7,423 nt of DNA from Candidatus Izemoplasmatales bacterium (GTDB lineage: Bacteria > Bacillota_I > Bacilli_A > Izemoplasmatales > Hujiaoplasmataceae): positions 1-7,423 of the forward strand of contig JAQVKB010000050.1 in assembly GCA_028694875.1 (NCBI GenBank), written 5' to 3'. The notes under the pieces were generated by a model. It searched no databases. It was given only the letters and a program-made list of their open reading frames with translations, and had not been told where the DNA came from. The translations under genes were made by a program, and so were the position numbers. Positions 1-5,672 of the stretch are shown one piece after another (within the stretch, counting starts at the first letter, position 1; every line of letters begins with the position of its first letter).

Positions 1-1
1 T

Positions 2-307
2 GGCATCGTCCAAGGATTGGCGATTGGTATCATGATCTTCGGGATGATGGTTCTCGCAAGCTTGATTTCCACAGGTTCATTCCAGGGAGAACGTGTTGTG
101 ATGACAGCACTTGTGACCAGTTTCTCTATTTGTATTGCCTTAATCGTATCCACCTTACTCGGCGCGTTAATTCCGCTCGCCATGGAAAAAGTCCACATTG
201 ACCCTGCCGTGGCCAGTGGTCCTTTCATTACGACGATTTCCGATATCATTACCTTGTCGCTATATTATTCCATCAGTTTGGCGATTTTATTGCCACTGTA
301 TGTTTAG
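2..307 (+). CDS. mgtE: MgtE-family magnesium channel/transporter, C-terminal fragment (5' end outside window)
   Basis: The reading frame is open from the first bases, so this is the last ~101 residues of a longer membrane protein. The TTG at 17 is internal and not a start. Three hydrophobic segments are visible: roughly residues 5-24, 32-58 and 75-98 of the fragment. Between the last two lies a DPAVASGPFITTISD motif, typical of the MgtE transmembrane domain, where the conserved acidic and small residues line the Mg2+ path. In the family, a dimeric inner-membrane channel imports Mg2+ and is gated by cytosolic N and CBS domains, which would lie upstream of this window. The protein ends shortly after the last helix, as MgtE proteins do. 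yhbY starts 12 nt after the stop, so the two are probably co-transcribed. The family call is firm; the state of the missing part is unknown. Confidence 0.9.
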   Translation, partial: GIVQGLAIGIMIFGMMVLASLISTGSFQGERVVMTALVTSFSICIALIVSTLLGALIPLAMEKVHIDPAVASGPFITTISDIITLSLYYSISLAILLPLYV

Positions 308-319
308 AAAGGATTTCTC

Positions 320-613
320 ATGTTAACAGGAAAACAAAAAAGCTATTTGCGCAGTTTGGCGCAAACCATCAAACCGATTTTTCAAATCGGAAAAGAAGGT
401 CTGACAGAGGCCGTTTTTGCTTCCGTCGACGATTATTTGCTCAAGAACGAGTTGATGAAAGTCAGTTTGCTCGATACCTGCCCGATGGAAAAAGAAGAGG
501 TTGTCACACTCTTTTCGGAACACGGCAATGAAGTAGTCCAAGTGATTGGCAAAACAATCGTGTTATACCATGCCAACAAAAAACTCAAAGAAGGCATCCG
601 TTTGCCACGATGA
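320..613 (+). CDS. yhbY: YhbY-family RNA-binding protein (CRM domain), ribosome assembly factor
   Basis: This 97-residue protein is one CRS1/YhbY (CRM) domain, the usual length for the bacterial single-domain family. It opens with MLTGKQKSYLRSLAQ, followed by IKPIFQIGKEGLTEAV, which contains the GxxG loop (GKEG, residues 24-27) used for RNA contact. It then shows a KNELMKVSLLD strand and ends with a short basic tail. Family members bind pre-50S particles and help 23S rRNA maturation in the cytoplasm. The ATG at 320 is supported by AAAGGA at 308-313 with 6 nt spacing. The stop overlaps the surE start in an ATGA of 4 nt, implying translational coupling. In many Firmicutes yhbY sits between yqeH and nadD; here it sits between mgtE and surE. 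Confidence 0.93.
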   Translation: MLTGKQKSYLRSLAQTIKPIFQIGKEGLTEAVFASVDDYLLKNELMKVSLLDTCPMEKEEVVTLFSEHGNEVVQVIGKTIVLYHANKKLKEGIRLPR

Positions 614-1341
614 AGATTCTACTGACCAATGACGATGGATACAAGGCAGAAGGTATCCGCATCCTCTACGAAGAACTTCAAAACTATGGCGATGTCTTGC
701 TCGTCGCGCCACATCATCACAAAAGTGGGGCTTCAGTTTCCCGTGTCTTCTGGGATCATGCGGTCGTTCATCAACATACCCCAACGATCCTTTCTGTCGA
801 AGGCACACCGGCGGATGCCGTGGCTTTTGCGCTTCATGGATTGGCTTTTGAACCAGACATCGTCGTTTCGGGATGCAACGATGGTTTTAATGTTGGCGCC
901 GATACGATTTACTCTGGTACCGTAGGTGCTTGCATGGAAGCTTTGAAGGCCAAGAAAAAAGCGATTGCGTTTTCGACTGATTTCAACTATTTTGATGTGG
1001 TCCGCAGCGAATTTCGCGATGTGTTTGACTACATTCTCGCGCATGATTTGTTGTCGAATGAGTATCTCTTGAACGTGAATTTCGTGTCGCGTGATTTTGG
1101 CCGTTCTAAAGGCATCCAAATCACCGATCTGGGATTCCGTCCCGCGGAGCATTTCTATGAAAAAGCGGGAAAAGGGAAATACATTTCGAAACGCAAATTT
1201 CTGCCCTTTGATTTCGTTGAAGGGACGGACCTCTATGCGATGAACTATGGTTATATCTCGATTACCCCGCTCAAATTTGCGAACCAAACGGAAAAAGGGT
1301 TACAAGAACTCAAAGAAAAGGTCGCAGTTCATGAAAAGTAA
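610..1341 (+). CDS. surE: 5'-nucleotidase SurE (nucleoside monophosphate phosphatase)
   Basis: This 243-residue protein is a full-length SurE. The family is a divalent-metal-dependent cytosolic phosphatase acting on nucleoside 5'- and 3'-monophosphates, and in some members on short polyphosphate. Visible signatures are MKILLTNDDG at the N-terminus (metal ligands D8 and D9), HKSGAS with the ligand serine S39, GTPADAV at 65-71, SGCNDGFNVGADTIYSGTVG from 87 with the metal-binding asparagine at N90, and GTDLYAMNYGYISITPLKF near the C-terminus. The usual SGIN is SGCN here, a conservative change beside the ligand. It starts in the ATGA overlap with yhbY with no close Shine-Dalgarno, so translation probably depends on coupling. 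Its 3' end overlaps the next small gene by 11 nt. A role in nucleotide salvage or stress clean-up fits the family but is not shown by this context. Confidence 0.95.
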   Translation: MKILLTNDDGYKAEGIRILYEELQNYGDVLLVAPHHHKSGASVSRVFWDHAVVHQHTPTILSVEGTPADAVAFALHGLAFEPDIVVSGCNDGFNVGADTIYSGTVGACMEALKAKKKAIAFSTDFNYFDVVRSEFRDVFDYILAHDLLSNEYLLNVNFVSRDFGRSKGIQITDLGFRPAEHFYEKAGKGKYISKRKFLPFDFVEGTDLYAMNYGYISITPLKFANQTEKGLQELKEKVAVHEK

Positions 1342-1510
1342 GATTGCGTTTCGCTGGGTGCTTATCCTATACGCGCTCCATGTGATCGCAATTCCACTCG
1401 TTTTTATCTTTGCGGAGTTGAATACCTTTGAACAATTTTTACTCGCATTTTATGCCATGTGTGTGACGGGATTTTTCACGTATCAACTACGAAAAAGGCA
1501 ACGAAATTGA
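1331..1510 (+). CDS. Small two-helix membrane protein, function unknown
   Basis: This 59-residue protein begins MKSKIAFRWV and ends with the basic tail LRKRQRN. Two hydrophobic stretches, about residues 7-28 and 35-52, are separated by a short polar turn containing AELNTFEQ. This predicts a helical hairpin with both ends in the cytoplasm (positive-inside rule). An upstream in-frame ATG at 1247 would add a basic extension deep inside surE. I prefer 1331 because AAAAGG at 1316-1321 lies 9 nt before it and the 11-nt overlap with surE suits coupled translation. The yggS start follows 6-9 nt after the stop. I recognise no family. Its position between surE and yggS suggests only that it is co-expressed. 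That it is a real gene is supported by the tight packing, the ribosome binding site and the coherent membrane topology. Confidence 0.72.
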   Translation: MKSKIAFRWVLILYALHVIAIPLVFIFAELNTFEQFLLAFYAMCVTGFFTYQLRKRQRN

Positions 1511-1519
1511 GGTGAGATG

Positions 1520-2158
1520 ATGTCGATTGCATCCAATGTCGCGGATGTTCGTCAGCGACTTTCTGTTCAAACCATTGTCGCGGCGACGAAGTATGTTGGC
1601 GCAACCCAAATGCGCGAACTATTTCAAGCCGGGATTCGCGATTTTGGAGAAAACCGTGTGAAGGATTTTCTCGAAAAAAAAGCGGAGCTTTCCGATCTCG
1701 AGGTGACTTGGCATTTTATCGGTCATCTTCAGTCGAACAAAGTCAAGCAAGTCATCAACGAGATCGACGTTCTTCATTCCTTGGACCGGATGTCGTTGGC
1801 GGATGAAATTCAAAAATACCGACAAACACCCCTTCCTTGTTTTCTTGAGGTTCACATCTCCGATGAGGACTCCAAAGCGGGACTTCCCATCTCAGAAGTG
1901 CGAAACTTTGTTTTGAAAATTGCAAATCATGATAAAATACAAGTAATTGGACTGATGGGCATGGCTTCCTTGTCCTTCGATGAAGAACTCCTCCGCCGCC
2001 AATTTCAGTCCTTGAAACAACTCGCCAACGAACTCGAACGAAATGGCCTTGGGAAAATGTATTTATCCATGGGCATGTCCAATGATTTTGAGATTGCCGC
2101 CAGTGTTGGCGCGACACACGTAAGATTAGGATCCATCCTATTTGGAAATGAGGTATAG
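1520..2158 (+). CDS. yggS: YggS/YlmE-family PLP homeostasis protein (PLPBP)
   Basis: This is a 212-residue fold-type III PLP-binding protein of the YggS/PROSC family, which has no known catalytic activity. It is thought to buffer pyridoxal 5'-phosphate and balance vitamin B6 and amino acid pools. The PLP lysine lies in IVAATKYVG (K24 counted from this start). It is followed by the family landmarks DFGENRVKDFLEK, WHFIGHLQSNKVKQVI, HSLDRMSLADEI and, near the C-terminus, YLSMGMSNDFEIAASVGATH, which forms the phosphate-binding region. It is slightly shorter than the usual 220-235 residues, the loss being in the N-terminal helix. Two adjacent ATGs exist at 1517 and 1520. GAGG at 1509-1512 is 7 nt from the second and only 4 nt from the first, so I chose 1520. 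It sits 1 nt before sepF, as ylmE sits before ylmF in Bacillus. Confidence 0.93.
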   Translation: MSIASNVADVRQRLSVQTIVAATKYVGATQMRELFQAGIRDFGENRVKDFLEKKAELSDLEVTWHFIGHLQSNKVKQVINEIDVLHSLDRMSLADEIQKYRQTPLPCFLEVHISDEDSKAGLPISEVRNFVLKIANHDKIQVIGLMGMASLSFDEELLRRQFQSLKQLANELERNGLGKMYLSMGMSNDFEIAASVGATHVRLGSILFGNEV

Positions 2159-2159
2159 T

Positions 2160-2477
2160 ATGGGATTATTTGGAAAAAAGCAAGTCTCCGTATCCACCGA
2201 TGTCGATTTGGAAGATGTCAAATTTTATCGCGTTCAAGATGCTTCTGGCATCTATGACTACGCCGAAGTCGTCATGCATCGCGTCCCGATCGTCATGAAT
2301 TTTGATTCTTGTTTGCTTTCCGAAGCGAATGAGGTTCTTTTGTTTCTCACCGGTGTCTTGTATGCTTGCGATGGTGAAGTCGTCAAGATTCAAGACAAGA
2401 TTTATTTGATGGCTCAAAAGTCTGATTTGGCAGGCCCAACCCTGAAAAAATTCATTGCGGAATACCAAAAGAAGTAG
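2160..2477 (+). CDS. sepF: Cell division protein SepF (short form)
   Basis: This 105-residue protein begins MGLFGKKQ. Its core, about residues 24-92, is a DUF552/SepF domain: FYRVQDASGIYDYAEVV, then HRVPIVMNFDSCLLSEANE, then LLFLTGVLYACDGEVVKIQD followed by KIYLMAQ. The central glycine in FLTG matches the conserved SepF position. SepF proteins form rings that bind the FtsZ C-terminal tail, and they tether the Z-ring to the membrane through an N-terminal amphipathic helix. Here the N-terminal helix plus linker is only ~23 residues against about 50-60 in Bacillus, so the membrane anchor is very short or altered. An in-frame ATG at 2142 lies inside yggS. I prefer 2160 because GAGG at 2150-2153 is 6 nt upstream and MGLFG is a typical SepF-like start. 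The context, yggS before and ileS after, strongly supports the call. Confidence 0.9.
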   Translation: MGLFGKKQVSVSTDVDLEDVKFYRVQDASGIYDYAEVVMHRVPIVMNFDSCLLSEANEVLLFLTGVLYACDGEVVKIQDKIYLMAQKSDLAGPTLKKFIAEYQKK

Positions 2478-2486
2478 ACTTTCGTG

Positions 2487-2520
2487 GTTTCACATCTTTT
2501 TCTTGAAAAAGAAGGGAAAC
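2487..2520. repeat. Imperfect AT-rich inverted repeat between sepF and the ileS leader
   Basis: TCTTTTT (2495-2501) and AAAAAGA (2506-2512) can pair around a CTTG loop. An outer GTTTC (2487-2491) / GAAAC (2516-2520) pair is separated from them by 3-nt internal gaps on each side. The dyad spans the proposed -35 element of the ileS promoter. It has no run of U after it, so it is a poor intrinsic terminator for sepF. It may be an operator, a weak 3'-end stabilising hairpin, or chance in AT-rich sequence. Confidence 0.35.
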
Positions 2521-2531
2521 TTCGCTATAAT
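2503..2531 (+). promoter_or_regulatory. Sigma-A-type promoter for the ileS T-box transcript
   Basis: The -35 TTGAAA at 2503-2508 (one mismatch to TTGACA) and a perfect -10 TATAAT at 2526-2531 are separated by exactly 17 nt. Transcription should begin near 2538, about 10 nt before the first stem of the T-box leader. That is just where a T-box promoter is expected, so the two calls support each other. Confidence 0.85.
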
Positions 2532-2540
2532 AAAATCAAT

Positions 2541-2766
2541 ATCATATCGATGACGAGGACAATGGCGTTTCGCAGATCTTTGTAGAGACCGGATGGTTGG
2601 TGAAAATCCGGAGTAGGCGAAATAGCATATCCCCTTGGAGTGAACGGTTGAACGACAGTAAACCGCTCCGCAGTTCTGCGTTATGGACATTTCGAGTGCC
2701 GGTGATTGCCGGAACGAAGGTGGTACCGCGGTTTGAAATCGTCCTTTTCAAGAGGATGATTTTTTT
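2541..2766 (+). promoter_or_regulatory. T-box riboswitch leader, tRNA-Ile responsive (controls ileS)
   Basis: The leader carries the elements of a transcriptional T-box in order. Stem I opens with GATGACGAGG (2549-2558). TTTCGC (2568-2573) pairs with GCGAAA (2617-2622). The apical part has AGAGA (2584-2588), a CCGGA/TCCGG stem (2589-2593 / 2607-2611) and the loop GGTTGGTG (2595-2602). On the 3' side of stem I lies ATATC, so the specifier reads AUC (Ile) at 2629-2631, followed by the linker CTTGGAG. A GGAG/CTCC stem and a CCGG/CCGG hairpin (2699-2712, stem III) follow. The T-box sequence AAGGTGGTACCGCG is at 2717-2730. Its TGGT (2721-2724) is complementary to an ACCA tRNA end, which fits the A73 discriminator of tRNA-Ile. 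In the family, uncharged tRNA bridging specifier and T-box stabilises the antiterminator and lets transcription reach ileS. This leader fills most of the 309-nt gap between sepF and ileS. Confidence 0.96.
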
Positions 2767-2770
2767 CTTT
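2736..2770 (+). terminator. T-box terminator, alternative to the antiterminator
   Basis: AAATCGTCCT (2736-2745) pairs with AGGATGATTT (2753-2762) over 10 bp including one G-U, with a 7-nt loop, and runs into a T-rich tract (2760-2770). The competing antiterminator pairs AAGG (2717-2720) with CCTT (2743-2746), and GCGGTT (2728-2733) with AATCGT (2737-2742), leaving TGGTACC as the bulge that holds the tRNA acceptor end. Bases 2737-2745 are used by both, so the two folds are mutually exclusive. Confidence 0.92.
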
Positions 2771-2786
2771 TCTAGGAGGTAACAAA

Positions 2787-5519
2787 ATGGAAGAATTCAA
2801 TTACAAAGAGACGCTACTGATGCCGCAAACCGAGTTTCCAATGCGTGGGAACTTGGGCAAAAAGGAGCCCGAAGTGCAAAGTGTCTGGGCAGAAAAAGAC
2901 TTGTATCGGAAATTGCTCGCGAAAAACGCGGGTCGTCCGCTCTACATTCTTCACGATGGTCCTCCGTATGCCAATGGGTCGATTCATGCGGGAACGGCAC
3001 TCAATAAATCCCTCAAAGACTTTGTCTTGAGATATCGGAACATGTCGGGGTATTTGGCCCCTTATTTACCGGGATGGGATACACACGGGTTACCGATTGA
3101 GAATGCGTTGTCCAAAGACAAGAAAGTTAATCGCAAAGAAATCGACATTCCAAGTTTCCGCGAACTTTGCAAAGAGTATGCGCTTGAACAAGTCGAAGTT
3201 CAAAAAGCACAGTTCCGTCGCTTGGGTATTTTGGGCGATTGGGACCATCCTTACATCACCTTGGATCGTAAATTTGAAGCGGCACAAATCCGCTTGTTTG
3301 GTGAAATGGTCGAAAAAGGTTTGATTTACAAAGGGTTGAAACCAGTGTACTGGTCTCCTTCCAGTGAATCGGCGCTCGCGGAAGCGGAAATCGAATACAA
3401 AGATGTGACCAGTCCTTCGATTTATGTCGCCATGCCCGCCAGATCCACCAAAGGCATGTTGCCCAAGAATACCGAATTCTTGATTTGGACGACCACGCCA
3501 TGGACGATTCCTGCCAACCTCGCGATTTGCGCGGGACCAGAAATCGAATATGTTTTGGCGAAGAATGAAGCTGGTCGTGTTTTTGTCCTTGCCAAAGCGA
3601 GAGTCGACGCCATCAAGGACATCCTCGGTTGGGAAAAATTAGAAGTCCAACAAACCTTGTTTGGTTGGGAACTCGAAGGAATGACCTACCAACATCCGCT
3701 GTATGACCGTGTTTCTCCGCTGATTGTTGGCGAACACGTGACCACAGAAGATGGTACTGGATTGGTCCATACCGCTCCTGGCCATGGTGAAGACGACTTC
3801 CTGGTGGGGCAAAAATATGGTCTCGATGTGTTCTGCCCGGTCGATGGCAAAGGAAATATGACCAAAGAAGCGGGAGCGCGTTTCGAAGGGTTGTTTGTCG
3901 AAGACTGCAACGGCGAAGTGATCAAAGCTTTGGACGAAGCTGGCGCCTTGCTCAAAGTCGCGAAAATCGAACATAGTTATCCGCACGACTGGAGAACCAA
4001 AAAACCGGTGATTTTCCGTGCGACCCCACAATGGTTCGCCTCGATTGAAATTCTCAAAGAAGATATTTTACGCGCCATTCAAGAAGTCAAATGGTATCCT
4101 TCATGGGGTGATATTCGACTTGGCAATATGATCAAAGAACGCGGTTCTTGGTGTATCTCAAGACAACGTGCTTGGGGTGTGCCTATTCCGGCATTTTATA
4201 CCGAAAAAGGCACGGCCATCCTCGATAAAGCGGTCATTGACCATGTCGCGGAAATCATTGCGGTGGAAGGCACGAATGCTTGGTTTGCAAAAACCGCCGA
4301 AGAGTTATTGCCAGAAGGATTCACACATCCTGATTCCCCGAACCAGCATTTCGTCAAAGAAACGGACATCATGGATGTTTGGTTCGACTCTGGATCGAGT
4401 CATCATGGCGCGATGATGGACAAAGGATTCCCCTATCCTGCGGATCTCTATTTGGAGGGAAGCGACCAATATCGTGGTTGGTTCAATTCCAGTTTAATTA
4501 CTGGTGTTGCCACAATGGGTCATTCTCCCTACAAAACATTGGTTTCCCATGGATTTGTGCTCGATGGCGAGGGACGCAAAATGTCCAAATCCTTAGGAAA
4601 TGTGGTGGATCCCAACAAGATTGCCGATACTTTAGGGGCCGATATTTTCCGATTATGGGTTGCGAGTGTCGATTATCAAGCCGATGTTCGTTTGAGCGAT
4701 GATTTGCTCAAGCAAGTCTCGGAATCGTATCGTAAAATCCGAAATACATTCAAGTTTATGCTTGGAAATGTCTATGATTTCGAACCTCAAAAAGATGCAG
4801 TTGCAATGGACCAGTTGAATGAAATCAATCGTTATCTGCTCGTGAAAAACGACCGGATGATCGATGAATGCTTGGATGCTTATGAAGATTTCCGTTTCGA
4901 TGATGTCTATCGCAAAGTGAACAATTATGTGAACTTTGTTTCGAGTTTCTATCTCGATTTTTCGAAAGACATTTTGTATATCGAAAAGAAGAATAGCCGA
5001 GATCGTCGCGAAGCCCAAACTGTGATTTACACGGTTCTGATGACGCTCCTGAAACTTTTGACGCCACTCATTCCTCATACGACCAGTGAAGCTTATGGAT
5101 ATCTTCCTTACCAAGAACAAGAAGATATTTACTTGGAAGAAATGCCTCAAAGACGGCCGATTGACGTCGAACTCGAAAGCAAATATGACCAATTCATGGA
5201 GCTTCGCGAAGCGGTGCTCAAGGCATTGGAAAATGCCCGAGAAAACAAAGTGATTGGCAAGAGCCTCAATGCGTTGCTCGTGCTCTATCCGAAACCCAAG
5301 ACACTCGAATTATTGAAGTCGTTATCGGTGAACCTCAAACAAGTCTTCATTGTCTCTGATCTCAAGATTGAAGAAGATGGATTTGGCGCGTTCAAGACCG
5401 AGGATGTATCGATCGATGTCTTCGCGGCAGAAGGAATCACCTGTGCTCGTTGTTGGACCGTCGTCGATCATGTCGATGAAGGCGGTCTCTGCGATCGTTG
5501 TCACGAGATTTTATCGTAA
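2787..5519 (+). CDS. ileS: Isoleucyl-tRNA synthetase (IleRS1 type), with an unusual HAGT signature
   Basis: This 910-residue protein charges tRNA-Ile with isoleucine in the cytoplasm and proofreads valine; Bacillus IleRS is about 920 residues. Domains in order: Rossmann catalytic core with the first class I signature at 67-70; the CP1 editing domain with WTTTPWT (234-240) and GTGLVHTAPGHGEDD (323-337); the tRNA and active-site element WCISRQRAWG (455-464); DVWFDSGSS (530-538); KMSKS (598-602); an anticodon-binding helical region; and a C-terminal zinc finger CARC...CDRC with cysteines 886, 889, 902 and 905, marking the bacterial type 1 form. The signature is HAGT, not the usual HxGH: codons CAT GCG GGA ACG at 2985-2996. 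The ATG at 2787 follows a near-perfect AGGAGGT (2774-2780) by 6 nt. Expression is under the upstream T-box. A strong terminator follows, so this is a single-gene unit, though read-through from sepF into the leader is possible. Confidence 0.98.
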   Translation: MEEFNYKETLLMPQTEFPMRGNLGKKEPEVQSVWAEKDLYRKLLAKNAGRPLYILHDGPPYANGSIHAGTALNKSLKDFVLRYRNMSGYLAPYLPGWDTHGLPIENALSKDKKVNRKEIDIPSFRELCKEYALEQVEVQKAQFRRLGILGDWDHPYITLDRKFEAAQIRLFGEMVEKGLIYKGLKPVYWSPSSESALAEAEIEYKDVTSPSIYVAMPARSTKGMLPKNTEFLIWTTTPWTIPANLAICAGPEIEYVLAKNEAGRVFVLAKARVDAIKDILGWEKLEVQQTLFGWELEGMTYQHPLYDRVSPLIVGEHVTTEDGTGLVHTAPGHGEDDFLVGQKYGLDVFCPVDGKGNMTKEAGARFEGLFVEDCNGEVIKALDEAGALLKVAKIEHSYPHDWRTKKPVIFRATPQWFASIEILKEDILRAIQEVKWYPSWGDIRLGNMIKERGSWCISRQRAWGVPIPAFYTEKGTAILDKAVIDHVAEIIAVEGTNAWFAKTAEELLPEGFTHPDSPNQHFVKETDIMDVWFDSGSSHHGAMMDKGFPYPADLYLEGSDQYRGWFNSSLITGVATMGHSPYKTLVSHGFVLDGEGRKMSKSLGNVVDPNKIADTLGADIFRLWVASVDYQADVRLSDDLLKQVSESYRKIRNTFKFMLGNVYDFEPQKDAVAMDQLNEINRYLLVKNDRMIDECLDAYEDFRFDDVYRKVNNYVNFVSSFYLDFSKDILYIEKKNSRDRREAQTVIYTVLMTLLKLLTPLIPHTTSEAYGYLPYQEQEDIYLEEMPQRRPIDVELESKYDQFMELREAVLKALENARENKVIGKSLNALLVLYPKPKTLELLKSLSVNLKQVFIVSDLKIEEDGFGAFKTEDVSIDVFAAEGITCARCWTVVDHVDEGGLCDRCHEILS

Positions 5520-5527
5520 ATGAACTG

Positions 5528-5561
5528 ACACCGGATGAAGTCCTTCGTCCGGTGTTTCTTT
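5528..5561 (+). terminator. Intrinsic terminator after ileS
   Basis: ACACCGGATGAA (5528-5539) pairs with TTCGTCCGGTGT (5544-5555) over 12 bp with one G-U, around a 4-nt GTCC loop. A T-rich tail (TTTCTTT, 5555-5561) follows. It starts 9 nt after the ileS stop and separates this unit from the deo operon promoter. Confidence 0.93.
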
Positions 5562-5572
5562 CTCTGTTCAAA

Positions 5573-5602
5573 TTGACAAAACCGCCCTTCAACGAGTATA
5601 AT
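5573..5602 (+). promoter_or_regulatory. Sigma-A-type promoter of the deoC-deoD operon
   Basis: A perfect -35 TTGACA (5573-5578) and a perfect -10 TATAAT (5597-5602) are separated by 18 nt. The predicted start near 5609 gives a 5' leader of about 64 nt before deoC. It lies immediately after the ileS terminator, as expected for a new transcription unit. Confidence 0.88.
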
Positions 5603-5622
5603 GGAGATACTTTCAAAACCAC

Positions 5623-5637
5623 GTCGCCTATGGCGAC
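5623..5637. repeat. Perfect short dyad in the deoC 5' leader (possible operator or RNA hairpin)
   Basis: GTCGCC (5623-5628) and GGCGAC (5632-5637) form a perfect inverted repeat around TAT. It is centred about 28 nt downstream of the -10, within the transcribed leader and about 36 nt before the deoC start. It could be a repressor site just downstream of the start point (deo operons are commonly repressed by sugar-phosphate-sensing regulators) or a 6-bp RNA hairpin that protects the transcript's 5' end. No T-run follows, so it is not a terminator. Confidence 0.5.
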
Positions 5638-5672
5638 CTTCAACATAGAAACCATTTTCTAAAGGAGAAACC

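Noticed and set aside
17..19. TTG as the start of a 96-residue protein
   Set aside because: The frame continues upstream to the window edge and the product is the C-terminal end of MgtE, so the TTG is an internal leucine codon.
1247..1249. Upstream ATG for the small membrane protein
   Set aside because: It would overlap surE by 95 nt and add a basic, low-complexity extension. The ATG at 1331 has a ribosome binding site and gives a compact membrane hairpin.
733..1287. 184-codon open frame on the minus strand opposite surE
   Set aside because: It is fully antisense to a clear surE. Its translation is rich in Arg, Phe and Ile with no motif, and there is no convincing ribosome site or operon context. 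It is a shadow of the codon usage of the real gene.
1755..2117. 120-codon minus-strand frame opposite yggS
   Set aside because: It is antisense to a well-conserved yggS and its Trp/Arg/His-rich composition suggests a shadow frame.
2142..2144. Upstream ATG for sepF
   Set aside because: It lies within the end of yggS and adds only six residues, while the ATG at 2160 has GAGG at a proper distance and a typical MGLFG start.
2495..2512. Possible intrinsic terminator after sepF
   Set aside because: The stem is only A-T rich with a single G-C pair, and no U-tract follows it, so termination is not supported.
2597..2782. 61-codon plus-strand frame between sepF and ileS
   Set aside because: It lies over the T-box specifier, antiterminator and terminator. 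The RNA structure explains this sequence fully, and no coding signal is seen.
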